A stretch of DNA of 64,000 nt from Cryobacterium sp. SO2 (GTDB taxonomy: Bacteria > Actinomycetota > Actinomycetes > Actinomycetales > Microbacteriaceae), in NCBI RefSeq assembly GCF_026151165.2, contig NZ_CP117849.1:2604001-2668000 (forward strand), in the 5' to 3' direction. Position numbers and translations under genes: made by a program. Positions within the stretch are counted from its first letter, which is position 1. Each line of letters opens with the position of its first letter. Positions 16,714 through 25,144 of the stretch are shown piece by piece. Below the pieces are notes generated by a model. That model saw only the letters and a program-made list of their open reading frames with translations, was not told the DNA's origin and did no database searches.

Positions 16714-18440
16714 GCGACGACCTTGCGCGGGTTGGGGATCGCGTCGAGCAGGCGGATCGTGTAGTCGTCCTGCGGGTTGCGCAGCACGTCGGCGGTGTTG
16801 CCGGTCTCGACGACAGCGCCGCCGTTGAGCACCATGATGTTGTCGGTGACCACGCGCGCCGAGAGCAGGTCGTGGGTGATGTAGAGCAGGCTCACTCCCC
16901 ACTGTTCGCGGAGGTCTTCGAGCAGCGCGAGCACGCCGGCACGCAGCGACACGTCGAGCATCGAGACCGGTTCGTCGGCGATGATCACCTGCGGGTCGCT
17001 GGCCAGCGCCCTGGCGATCACCACGCGCTGCCGCTGCCCGCCGGAGAGCTGGTGCGGCAGTTTGGCGGCGAACTCCTCCACCGGGTTCAGGCCCACGATG
17101 TCGAGCAGCTCGAGCACCCGGCGACGGGCGTCCGTGCCGTGCAGGCCGGTGAAGTTGACCACCGGCCGGGTGAGCGCGTATTCCACGGTGTGAAGCGGGT
17201 TGAGCGCCGAGTACGGGTCTTGGAAGACCATCTGCACGTCGCGGTGCAGCTGGCGGAAGTGCCGGCGGTTGAGGGTGCCGACGTCGAGGTCGCCAAAGCG
17301 GATGCGGCCGCTGGTGGGTTTCTCCACCGCGGTGATGAGCTTGGCGATGGTGGACTTGCCCGAGCCGGAGGCGCCGACGAGAGCCAGCGCGGCGCCGGGC
17401 TCGAGGGTGAACGACACGTTGTTCACGGCGCGCACCGGTGCCTCTCCGCGGCGCGGGGCCGGGTAGACCTTCGAGACGTTCTCGACGATCATGGCGTGCT
17501 GGTCGGTGCGGCGGGTGCGCGGCGACACTGTGGGCGCGTGGGTGGCGCCGTCGGCGCGGGCGACGCCCTCCGCCCTCCGCTGCTGCCGGTCGACGAACCC
17601 GGGCAGTTCCACAACCTCGGCGCGCGGGTCGGCGTAGTGCGAGAGCAGCATCCGGGTGTACTCGGCCTGCGGGTTCTCCAGAATCTGCCGGGCCGGCGCA
17701 TCCTCGACGATGCGGCCTTCGTGCATCACCATCACCCGCTGGGCGGATTCGAGCACGATGCCCAGGTCGTGGCTGATCAGGATGGCGGTGAAGTTCTCGG
17801 CCTTCTGCAGCTCGATGATGGTGTTCATCACGGCGTGCTGCACCAACACGTCCAGGGCCGTGGTCGGCTCGTCGAAGACCATCAGCTCGGGTTCGAGCGA
17901 GAGCGCCAGGGCGATGGAGACCCGCTGGCGCATGCCGCCGGAGAGTTCGGCGGGGAACCTGTCGAGCACCGCTGGAGTCAGTTCGACCTTGCCGATCAGC
18001 TCGGTGGCGCGGGCGGCCCAGCGCGAGCGTTCGACGTGCCCGTGGGCGCGGAAGATGTCGATGAAGTGATTGCGGATGCTGCGCACCGGGTTGAGCGCGT
18101 TCATGCCGGACTGCAGCACCATGGCGATGCCGCCGTGGCGCTGCTCGCGCAGCTGCTCGGCATCGAGGCTGGCGATGTCCTTGCCGCCGAAGAGGATGCG
18201 GCCCTTCTCAATGTGCGCCGGGGGCTTGGAGAGCCCAGTGAGCGCGAAACCGAGGGTGGACTTGCCCGAACCGGACTCCCCCACCAGGCCAACGAACTCG
18301 CCGTGGGCCAGCCGGAAGGAGACGTTCTGCACGGCCTTGGTTGCGCCGGCGCCGTAACCGTAGTGCACCGAGAGGTCGTGCACCTCGAGCAGGGTGGTGT
18401 TGGTGGCGGGCGGGATCTGGCTGAACGGAGACGGGGTCAT
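16710..18440 (-). CDS. Oligopeptide/oligosaccharide-type ABC transporter, two fused ATPase domains
   Basis: A 576-residue protein that fuses the DppD- and DppF-type ATPases. The first domain has Walker A GESGSGKST (about 54-62), signature LSGGMRQRVSIA and Walker B LMVFDEPTTALD. The second has [21 protein letters not shown] and VIIADEPVSMLD. Each ends in an oligopeptide/dipeptide-type C-terminal extension. One gene thus supplies both nucleotide-binding subunits. It overlaps the permease upstream and the hydrolase downstream by 4 bp each. In actinobacteria such fused ATPases often serve Opp-family importers for oligosaccharides. Confidence 0.92.
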   Translation of the reverse strand: MTPSPFSQIPPATNTTLLEVHDLSVHYGYGAGATKAVQNVSFRLAHGEFVGLVGESGSGKSTLGFALTGLSKPPAHIEKGRILFGGKDIASLDAEQLREQRHGGIAMVLQSGMNALNPVRSIRNHFIDIFRAHGHVERSRWAARATELIGKVELTPAVLDRFPAELSGGMRQRVSIALALSLEPELMVFDEPTTALDVLVQHAVMNTIIELQKAENFTAILISHDLGIVLESAQRVMVMHEGRIVEDAPARQILENPQAEYTRMLLSHYADPRAEVVELPGFVDRQQRRAEGVARADGATHAPTVSPRTRRTDQHAMIVENVSKVYPAPRRGEAPVRAVNNVSFTLEPGAALALVGASGSGKSTIAKLITAVEKPTSGRIRFGDLDVGTLNRRHFRQLHRDVQMVFQDPYSALNPLHTVEYALTRPVVNFTGLHGTDARRRVLELLDIVGLNPVEEFAAKLPHQLSGGQRQRVVIARALASDPQVIIADEPVSMLDVSLRAGVLALLEDLREQWGVSLLYITHDLLSARVVTDNIMVLNGGAVVETGNTADVLRNPQDDYTIRLLDAIPNPRKVVA

Positions 18441-19369
18441 TTCTTGGTTCCTTCCCGGAGGCGGGGATTGCTGATGCCGTCGACGCCGAAGTTGATCAGG
18501 GTGAGGGAGGTGGCCAACAGGGCGATGCACAGGCCGGGGGCGAACAGCAGAGCCCACTGCCCGGTGAGGAGGGCGTTGGAGTTCTGCGCCCAGAAGAGCA
18601 TCGTTCCCCAGCTCACCACGGTGGAGTCGCCGAGGCCGAGGAACTCCAGGCCGGCTTCGGCGAGGATCGCCGCGGTGGCGGCGCCGAAGAAGTTGCCGAC
18701 GATGAGCGAGGTCATGTTCGGCAGGATCTCGCGGAACACGATGCGGAACGGGCGTTCGCCGCTGAACACGGCGGCCGTGATGAAGTCCCGGGAGCGCAGC
18801 GACTGGGTCTGGCTGCGCAGCACCCGGGCGCCCCACGCCCAGCCGGTGATCACGACGACCACGATGATCATGCCGATGCCGCCACCGGAGAGGTACGCGG
18901 CGATCACGATCATCAGCGGCAGGCCGGGGATGACCAGGAACAGGTTGACGATGAAGTTGATCACGTCGGCGCCGAAGCCGCGCACGTAGCCCCAGCTCAG
19001 GCCGATGAGCACGGCGATGACGGTGGAGAGCAGGCCGGCGATGAGGCCGACGAAGATGCTGATCTGGGCGCCGTAGAGCAGCTGGCTGAGCACGTCTTCA
19101 CCGGCGGCGGTGGTGCCCAGCCAGTGCGCGGCGCTGGGGTCTGCGCTGCGTTCGAAGCCGGTCTCGCTGGCGCCGTAGGGCGCGATCAGCGGGGCGAAGA
19201 TCGCCAGCAGCACGAACACGGCCAACATGACCAGGCCGATGCGGGCCTTGCCGTTCGACCAGATCGTGGAGGCGACGCGGGCGACGACTTTCCAGGCGGA
19301 AGGCGCCTCGCCGGCCGGGGTAACCGGGGCGCGCAGGATGGCGGTGGTGGGTGGCAGTGAGGTGGTCAT
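18437..19369 (-). CDS. ABC transporter permease, DppC/OppC type
   Basis: A 310-residue inner-membrane permease. A cytoplasmic N-terminus precedes the first TM helix (about 40-62), followed by the OppC N-terminal motif (LIAPYGASE, HWLGTTAAGEDVLSQLLYGAQ) and five more helices. The EAA loop is REILPNMTSLIVGNFFGAATAAILAEAGLEFLGLGD. The ATG at 19369 overlaps the OppB-type permease stop by 4 bp. It pairs with that permease in the glycoside importer. Confidence 0.92.
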   Translation of the reverse strand: MTTSLPPTTAILRAPVTPAGEAPSAWKVVARVASTIWSNGKARIGLVMLAVFVLLAIFAPLIAPYGASETGFERSADPSAAHWLGTTAAGEDVLSQLLYGAQISIFVGLIAGLLSTVIAVLIGLSWGYVRGFGADVINFIVNLFLVIPGLPLMIVIAAYLSGGGIGMIIVVVVITGWAWGARVLRSQTQSLRSRDFITAAVFSGERPFRIVFREILPNMTSLIVGNFFGAATAAILAEAGLEFLGLGDSTVVSWGTMLFWAQNSNALLTGQWALLFAPGLCIALLATSLTLINFGVDGISNPRLREGTKK

Positions 19370-20460
19370 CGTCGGGTCCTCGGGTCCAGCACGCCGTACA
19401 AAATGTCGACGAGGAAGTTGGCGATGAGCACGCTCACGGTGATCATCAGGAAGAGTGCCTGCATCAACGGGTAGTCCTGGTTGGTGACGGCGTTGAAGAG
19501 CAGGTAGCCGATGCCCGGGTAGCCGAAGACCTGCTCCACCAGGATCGAGCCGCCCACCACACCGCCCAGGGCCAGGCCGAAGGAGGTGAGGTTGGGCAGG
19601 ATGGCGTTGCGCGCGGCGTACCGCAGAGCGATGGTGCGGGGCTTGAGCCCGTTCGCCTCCGCGAAGGTCACGTAGTCGTCGCCCAGGGTGGAGATCATGG
19701 TGTTGCGCATCCCCAGGATCCAGCCGCCCAGCGAGGTGATCAGGATCGTGAGCGCCGGCAGCACGCCGTGGTAGAGCGCGTCGCCGAGGAACTCGAAGGA
19801 GAGGTTCGGCGTGGCCGTGGGCCCGTACGCCCCGGAGGTGGGGAACAGCCGCAACACGTAGCCGGCGAAGAAGAGCAGCAGCAGCGCCGTCCAGAAGTAC
19901 GGGAAGGCGCTCAGGAACGACCCCACCAGGGTGGGCACGCTGTCGAGCCAGGTGCCGCGCTTCCACGCGGCGAGCACGCCGAGCAGGGTGCCGAGGACGA
20001 AGGCGACCACGGTGACCAGGCCCACCAGCACGAGCGTGTACGGCAGCGCCGCCGAGACCAGCTCCCCCACACTCTGCGGGTAGAAGGTGTACGAGATGCC
20101 GAAGTCCAGCGTGACCACCTGGTGGAGGTAGGCGACGTACTGCTCAAGAATGTTGCCGGTGGGCACCCCGAGCTGCGCCTCGATAGCGGCCTTGGTCGCC
20201 TCGGAGACCGGGCCGTTCTGGGCGAGCTTGGCCAGGGCGGCATCAGCCGGGGTACCCGGCATCAGCCGTGGCAGCAGGAAGTTGACCGTGACGGCCGCCC
20301 ACAGGGTGAGGGCGAACAGGCCGAGCTTGCGGCCCACGAACCCCAGGGAGGCGAGGACCGGACTGGGCGCGTGCGCCGCATCCGTTGGGCTCAGGCCGGT
20401 GGGATCCAGGCCTGGAGTGAGGCTCTCGGCGCCGCGCGGCGCCGCCGTGGTGCTAGTCAT
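19366..20460 (-). CDS. ABC transporter permease, DppB/OppB type
   Basis: A 364-residue permease with a long hydrophilic N-terminus (about 45 residues, longer than the usual OppB). The first TM helix, the typical FLLPRLMPGTPADAAL segment and five more helices follow. The EAA loop is YAARNAILPNLTSFGLALGGVVGGSILVEQVFGYPGIGYLL. Its start overlaps the last 8 bp of the binding-protein gene. It forms the channel with the OppC-type permease. Confidence 0.92.
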   Translation of the reverse strand: MTSTTAAPRGAESLTPGLDPTGLSPTDAAHAPSPVLASLGFVGRKLGLFALTLWAAVTVNFLLPRLMPGTPADAALAKLAQNGPVSEATKAAIEAQLGVPTGNILEQYVAYLHQVVTLDFGISYTFYPQSVGELVSAALPYTLVLVGLVTVVAFVLGTLLGVLAAWKRGTWLDSVPTLVGSFLSAFPYFWTALLLLFFAGYVLRLFPTSGAYGPTATPNLSFEFLGDALYHGVLPALTILITSLGGWILGMRNTMISTLGDDYVTFAEANGLKPRTIALRYAARNAILPNLTSFGLALGGVVGGSILVEQVFGYPGIGYLLFNAVTNQDYPLMQALFLMITVSVLIANFLVDILYGVLDPRTRR

Positions 20461-22132
20461 CGTTGACCTTCTTCAGATGGGTGAGAACAAGAAGCGGAGT
20501 GGACTCGTAGGTCTTCGGGGAGGCGTACGGGTCGTCCGCGCTGGGCCAGCCGGTGAACTTCGCGTCGCTGAACAGGCCCCAGGATCCGCCGTAGTAGAGG
20601 CTGATCGATGGGATCTGGTCGTAGACGACCTCCTGCAGCTGGTTGGCCAGGTCGGCCTGCACCGCGGGGTCGAGTGCAACCTTGTATTCGGCCAGGATCT
20701 CGTCGACGGCCGGGTCACTGAACCGTTCGAAGTTGTTGCTGGCCTCTTCGCCGACCGGCTTGACCCACTCGCTGGAGAGCAGGTTGTTGAAGTCGCGGAA
20801 GGTGTTGCCGGTGCCGCCCGTGGCGCCCATGGCGAAGTCGTACTCGCCGTTGCGGAGTGCCAGGGTGTAGGCGGCGGGCTGCGGCGACTCCACCTTGACG
20901 TCGACGCCGATGGCGCCCCACTGCTTCTGCACCTCCTGCACGCCCTTGAGCCAGTCGTTGTACCCGGCGGCCGTGGTGATGGTGAGGCTGAGCTGGGCAC
21001 CGGATGCGTCGACCAGCTTGCCGCCCTGTTGGGTGTAGCCGGCGGCGGCGAAGTACTCCAGCGCCTTCGCGGTGTCCTGGGTGATCAGGCCGGAGTCCGG
21101 GATATCGGGGTTGAGCACATCCGCCTGGTTGGGCAGCAGGATGTTCGTCTGGCCGGCCGGGTCCATGTAGCCCTCGGCGGCGGCATCGCCGACCATGCCC
21201 CGGTCCAGTGCCGTGGACAGGCCCAGGCGCACATTCACGTCGTTGAACGGCGCCTTGGTGAGGTTGGGGAACAGCGCGATGGTGCCGCCCGGCGGGAACC
21301 AGTAGGTGTTCTGGTTGCCGGCATCCACCCAGGCGCCCTCGACATCGCTGATGAACGAGTACGCCCAGTCGTAGCCCTTGGTGGCCACGTCGAGCTGGGT
21401 GTTGGTGGCCGGCAGGATGAGGTGCTCGGCGGCGACGGTGTCGGCCTGCCAGTAGTCCTGGTTCTTGTCGACCGTGTACTGCTGCGGGGCGAAGTTGCCC
21501 AGCGTGTACGGGCCGGTGCCGACCGGGTCGGGGTTCCGCCAGGTGGTCGGGTCCTTCACGTCGGCCCAGATGTGCTCCGGCACGATCAGGGTGGTGGAGG
21601 CGATCAGCTGGGCGGCGGGCACGTCCGCTGTGGTGAGGTGCACCGTCACGGTGTCGGCGCCCACCTCGAAGGTGTCGATGTAGCTCCAGATGCCCTGCAG
21701 ATCGAGAGACGGGTTGTCCTTGAGCAGCTGGAAGGTGAAGCCCACGTCCTTGGCGGTGAAGTCCTCGCCGTCGGACCAGGTGACCCCATCGCGGATGGCG
21801 AACACGATGGTGGACGGGTCGGGCTGCGTGTACCCGGTGGAGAGCCACGGGTGTTCTTCGCCGGTGAGGTTGTCGAGCACGATGAGCGGCTCGTACATGT
21901 AGAACGCCGCGACCCGCTTGTTGATCATGTACGGGTTGAAGTTCTTCTCGAACAGCGGTGAGCCGTTGTCGGCGGCGACGAGCATGGTGTCGTCGGGGAT
22001 GGACGGGTCAGGCGCGCTCTGGATCTGGATGCTGCAGGCGGCCAGCGTCGAGGCGGCGACAGCCAGCGCCACCGCGGCAATCGTTCGGCGGAGAGGCCCC
22101 GATCGGGGCCGAGATCGAGTGGGTTGCATCAT
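20453..22132 (-). CDS. ABC transporter substrate-binding lipoprotein, family 5
   Basis: A 559-residue extracytoplasmic solute-binding protein with a signal peptide and lipobox STLAAC (Cys33). Family 5 features include the N-terminal PLFEKNFNPYMINKRVAAFYMYEPLIV block, GVTWSDGEDFTAKDVGFTFQLL and the central FNDVNVRLGLSTALDRGMVGD. Family 5 proteins bind peptides but also cello-oligosaccharides and other glycosides. Position at the head of an operon with GH1 and GH3 enzymes points to beta-gluco-oligosaccharides. It is the first gene after the LacI-type operator. Confidence 0.92.
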   Translation of the reverse strand: MMQPTRSRPRSGPLRRTIAAVALAVAASTLAACSIQIQSAPDPSIPDDTMLVAADNGSPLFEKNFNPYMINKRVAAFYMYEPLIVLDNLTGEEHPWLSTGYTQPDPSTIVFAIRDGVTWSDGEDFTAKDVGFTFQLLKDNPSLDLQGIWSYIDTFEVGADTVTVHLTTADVPAAQLIASTTLIVPEHIWADVKDPTTWRNPDPVGTGPYTLGNFAPQQYTVDKNQDYWQADTVAAEHLILPATNTQLDVATKGYDWAYSFISDVEGAWVDAGNQNTYWFPPGGTIALFPNLTKAPFNDVNVRLGLSTALDRGMVGDAAAEGYMDPAGQTNILLPNQADVLNPDIPDSGLITQDTAKALEYFAAAGYTQQGGKLVDASGAQLSLTITTAAGYNDWLKGVQEVQKQWGAIGVDVKVESPQPAAYTLALRNGEYDFAMGATGGTGNTFRDFNNLLSSEWVKPVGEEASNNFERFSDPAVDEILAEYKVALDPAVQADLANQLQEVVYDQIPSISLYYGGSWGLFSDAKFTGWPSADDPYASPKTYESTPLLVLTHLKKVNDD

Positions 22133-22206
22133 TACTACCGGGTTTCCTCAGTCATCGTTGAGCTGATCGCGCCAGGGGGTCGAGCGGGGAGGCGCGTGAT
22201 CTGACT

Positions 22207-22230
22207 TCGATTGTATGCGCATACATTCGA
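22207..22230. promoter_or_regulatory. LacI-family operator upstream of the glycoside operon
   Basis: TGTATGCGCATACA at 22212-22225 is a perfect 14-bp palindrome with a central CG. It extends to 24 bp (22207-22230) with one mismatched pair. It lies 80 bp before the binding-protein start and 45 bp after the LacI gene stop, on the route from lacI into the operon. Size and symmetry match sites of the LacI/GalR family, so the adjacent regulator is the likely ligand-responsive repressor. Confidence 0.7.
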
Positions 22231-22274
22231 GGAATGCAAGCATCGGCGCGGTTTCGGTGGCCGGTCCGCGACGC

Positions 22275-23360
22275 TCAGACGCGGGGGCAGCTCTCCCGCA
22301 GCACGACCTCAACGGGCAGGGTGAACGCCTGTGGAGCGAGAGTGGGATCGTCGAGCCTGGCGGTGATGGCGTGCACGGCGGCCCGGCCCAGTTCCACCAT
22401 CGGCTGGTGCACGGTGGTCAGCCGCGGCCGGGAGTGCCGGCCGGCCGTGATGCCGTCGAAGCCCGTGACCAGCACATCTTCCGGCACCCGGATGCCGCGC
22501 TGCTCGAGCACGTCGAGCACGCCGAGGGCGGTCTCGTCATTGGAGCAGAGGATGCCACGGGGCTGCCGGTCGGCCAGGATACGGGCGGCCAGCGCCCGGC
22601 CGCCGTCGCGGGTGAAGTCGCTGCGCACGATACGCACGCTGCTCTCCCCCACCCCGGAGTCGGCGAGGGCGTCGCGGAACCCGGCGAGCCGTTCGGCGTC
22701 GTCAGGGGAATCGGTGGGGCCGGCGATGTAGACCACGTCGTGCACGCCGTGGTCCTGCAGCATGTAATTGGCCAGGGTGCGCATGCCGGGGCCATTGCTG
22801 GCGCTCACGTGGTCGAAGTCGTCGGCGCGCTGGGCGCCGGCCAGGATCACCACGGGGATGCGGCGGGCCACGTAGGCGAGGAGCTCATCCGGAACCGTGC
22901 GGGCGAGCACAGCCAGGCCGTCGACCCGGCCCGCGATGTCGGTGACGAGGGCCTCCCGGCTCGATCCGCGCCCTGCGGCGACCATGAGCGCGAAACCGCG
23001 GCGCCAGGCCTCGATCTCGGCGCCGCGCAGCACCTCGTCGAAGTAGAGGTTGTCGGTCTCCGGCGACCGGTCGGAGTCGTCGTCGACGATGGGCACGGTG
23101 TCTCCGCGCGCGGAGTCGACGGGCTGGTCCGGCACGGTCTCGTCGTGGCCGGGGAAGAACAGGCCGATCACGTTCGTGCGCCGGGCGGCGAGACCCCGGG
23201 CCGCAGCACTGGGCACGTAACCGAGCTCCGTGACGGCGGCGAGCACACGCTCCCTGGTGTTCTCCCGCACCGCGGCGGGCGAGCGCAGCACGCGGGAGAC
23301 CGTGGCGATCGAGACACCGGAGCGCTCGGCGACGTCGTAGACCGTGGGCGCTTTCGCCAC
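22275..23360 (-). CDS. LacI family transcriptional regulator
   Basis: A 361-residue repressor. The HTH and hinge (APTVYDVAERSGVSIATVSRVLRSPAAV, then AARGLAARRTNVIGLFFPGHDE) precede a periplasmic-binding-protein-like effector domain (about 60-355: GVHDVVYIAGPTDSPDDAERLAGFRDAL, GILCSNDETALGVLDVL, VTGFDGITAGRHSRPRLTTVHQP). The GTG at 23360 has a GGGAGG ribosome-binding site. The effector domain carries an extra acidic stretch (about 72-100, VDDDSDRSPETDN). It probably represses the downstream glycoside operon through the 22212-22225 palindrome. Confidence 0.92.
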   Translation of the reverse strand: MAKAPTVYDVAERSGVSIATVSRVLRSPAAVRENTRERVLAAVTELGYVPSAAARGLAARRTNVIGLFFPGHDETVPDQPVDSARGDTVPIVDDDSDRSPETDNLYFDEVLRGAEIEAWRRGFALMVAAGRGSSREALVTDIAGRVDGLAVLARTVPDELLAYVARRIPVVILAGAQRADDFDHVSASNGPGMRTLANYMLQDHGVHDVVYIAGPTDSPDDAERLAGFRDALADSGVGESSVRIVRSDFTRDGGRALAARILADRQPRGILCSNDETALGVLDVLEQRGIRVPEDVLVTGFDGITAGRHSRPRLTTVHQPMVELGRAAVHAITARLDDPTLAPQAFTLPVEVVLRESCPRV

Positions 23361-23445
23361 GTTGTCGCCTCCCTCGCCTCTGGATCGCCGCGAGCTGCCG
23401 CGGGGCCTCCGCCGCTGCGGGGGTGTCCTGCCATCGTACGGCTGG

Positions 23446-23511
23446 AACTGGTCCCGTTCCGGACAAGTGCGCCCGGCACACCGGGCGCACTTGTCCGCGC
23501 GGGGAACAGTT
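23446..23511. repeat. 66-bp palindromic repeat element, copy 2
   Basis: This has the same length and architecture as the copy at 12045-12110. The outer right arm AACAGTT is at 23505-23511 and the left arm AACTGGT has one change. A perfect 17-bp stem (23460-23476 with 23481-23497) surrounds the loop CACA. It begins 85 bp upstream of the LacI start and its right end is 18 bp beyond the DUF2252 stop (minus strand), so it could terminate that gene. Stem identity with copy 1 is kept by a paired T:A to G:C change. Confidence 0.8.
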
Positions 23512-23529
23512 GGGAGGGGCGCGTGCGGG

Positions 23530-25008
23530 CTAGACGCCCTCGCGGGCGGCGAGCCGCCCGCTCCGCACGGCCTCGAGGAACTCCTGGTAGTCCTTGTCGT
23601 TCTGGTCGGCGTAGCGCTCGGAGAAGTCGACCACCGCCCGGTCGAACTTGTCGCCCTTGCCGAGGTAGGCCGCGATCGCGACAGGGTCGCCCGAGCGGGC
23701 GTGCGCACGGGCCAGGGTCCAGCCGCAGGCGTGAGCGTAGAACGTCATACCCATCGGCACCATCGCTTCCACGATCGCAGAGCCCTTCATGTCGCGCAGC
23801 TGCCGCCAGTACAGGTAGCGGTTGTCTTGCACCCCCTTGGTCCAGCCCAGGAAGATGTCGCTGGCGGCCTGCATCATCCGCTGCCCCTGCACGACGCGCT
23901 CGCCGGGTTGTTCATACACGCTCTTCGGCAGGTGGTCTTCGAGAACGGATGCGGTGGCCTCCTTCACCTGCAGGAAGAGCGGGTCCTGCTCGTCTCGGCC
24001 CTGCAGCAGGGCGATGAACGCCCGGTTGCCGACGCTGCCGACGCCCACCACCTTGTGGGCGACGTCCACCACCGTGAAGCGTTCGAGGAGCTGGCGCCGG
24101 TCGTCCTGCAGAGTCTGGCGATACGACTGCAACTGCTCGCCGACGGCCTTCTGGGTTTCCTCCGAGGTCAGTCCGAAGGACGCGGCGAGCTCCCGGACCG
24201 GGATGACGATGGGCGGCTGGCTGATGATCCGGTATTTGCCGTCGACGAGTTCGGCGAGCTTGGCCAGCGCATGCATACTGTCGTGGGACCTCGCCTTCGC
24301 GGCGTTCTTGAGAGTGCGCTTCTCGATGCTCTTCGAGGCCTTTCTCGCCGCCTTGCCCTTCTGAGTGGCCTTGGCCATCTCCAGCGCCGCGATCATTTCC
24401 TGCTCCGACATCCGGGCGTACCAGATGTCCATGGTGCGCATCGCGGCGAACTGGGCCATGCCCTCCCGGTACGACCGCACGACCTCGCTGGTGACGCCCG
24501 TCACATCCGCGGCGCTGAAGGCGTTGTTGCGGGCCGCGATCGTGAAGCTCGCCGCCAGCCGCAAGACGTCGTACTCGAACGGGCCGGGAAGGGTCTCGTC
24601 GAAGTCGTTGAGGTCGAAGAGCAGGTTGCGTTCCGGAGAGGCGAAGACGCCGAAGTTGGACAGGTGGGCGTCGCCGCAGAGCTGCACGATGAGTCCGGCG
24701 CGAGGTGTGTGCGCGAGGTCGGCGGCCATGATCTTGGCGGCGCCGCGATAGAACGTGAACGGTGACGCCATCATGCGGCCGTGCCGCACCGGCACCAGGT
24801 CGGGCACCCGGGTGAGGTTCTGGTCCTCTAGCAGCCCCACGGGATCGGCCCGGTCAGCAGCCGGCTTCCAGCCGCGGTGGCTCGACACCGGGGTGTGCTG
24901 CCTGGCAGCCTTGCCCGTTGCGGCGCGCTCGGCGACGCTCGGATGCCCCGGGCCGTTCGACGATGCTGGACTGGACTGGGGCGCTGGACTGCTCGCATTC
25001 TCGGACAT
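23530..25008 (-). CDS. DUF2252 family protein
   Basis: A 492-residue DUF2252 protein, a distant relative of the aminoglycoside-phosphotransferase/kinase fold. Recognisable blocks are VPVRHGRMMASPFTFYRGAA, LCGDAHLSNFGVFASPERNLLFDLNDFDETLPGPFEYDVLRLAAS (kinase-like HxxN and DFD residues) and GVGSVGNRAFIALLQGRDEQDPLFLQVKEA. The N-terminal 45 residues are Ser/Pro/Ala-rich and low complexity. The biological role of the family is not established. It appears monocistronic. Confidence 0.87.
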   Translation of the reverse strand: MSENASSPAPQSSPASSNGPGHPSVAERAATGKAARQHTPVSSHRGWKPAADRADPVGLLEDQNLTRVPDLVPVRHGRMMASPFTFYRGAAKIMAADLAHTPRAGLIVQLCGDAHLSNFGVFASPERNLLFDLNDFDETLPGPFEYDVLRLAASFTIAARNNAFSAADVTGVTSEVVRSYREGMAQFAAMRTMDIWYARMSEQEMIAALEMAKATQKGKAARKASKSIEKRTLKNAAKARSHDSMHALAKLAELVDGKYRIISQPPIVIPVRELAASFGLTSEETQKAVGEQLQSYRQTLQDDRRQLLERFTVVDVAHKVVGVGSVGNRAFIALLQGRDEQDPLFLQVKEATASVLEDHLPKSVYEQPGERVVQGQRMMQAASDIFLGWTKGVQDNRYLYWRQLRDMKGSAIVEAMVPMGMTFYAHACGWTLARAHARSGDPVAIAAYLGKGDKFDRAVVDFSERYADQNDKDYQEFLEAVRSGRLAAREGV

Positions 25009-25090
25009 GCGCCCACGATCACCCGGGCCACCAGCCCTGTCAATGCCGCAGCGCCCGCCGGCACAGGGTGCATACCGCGCACAAACACCT

Positions 25091-25122
25091 CAGGGCGGGC
25101 AGAGAATCCTCTGCCCACCCTG
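25091..25122 (-). terminator. Probable terminator hairpin after the PTS gene
   Basis: GGGCAGAG and CTCTGCCC (25097-25104 and 25109-25116) pair perfectly around the loop AATC. After one mismatch the stem extends through CAGGG/CCCTG to 25091 and 25122. It begins 22 bp downstream of the PTS stop on the minus strand. There is no U-tract, which is common in high-GC actinobacteria. Confidence 0.55.
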
Positions 25123-25144
25123 TGGTGTCGTGCTGTGCTGCGTG

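Noticed and set aside
14368..16764. 798-residue open frame on the plus strand
   Set aside because: It lies antisense to the GH3, GH1 and hydrolase genes, which have clear catalytic motifs. Long antisense frames are normal in high-GC DNA, and its Gly/Ala/Val/Arg/His-rich composition has no domain.
16872..18989. 705-residue open frame on the plus strand
   Set aside because: Antisense to the fused ABC ATPase, whose Walker and signature motifs are intact.
25009..25144. Small gene between PTS and DUF2252
   Set aside because: No start with a ribosome-binding site and no protein-like frame; the stretch is explained by a terminator hairpin and a promoter region.
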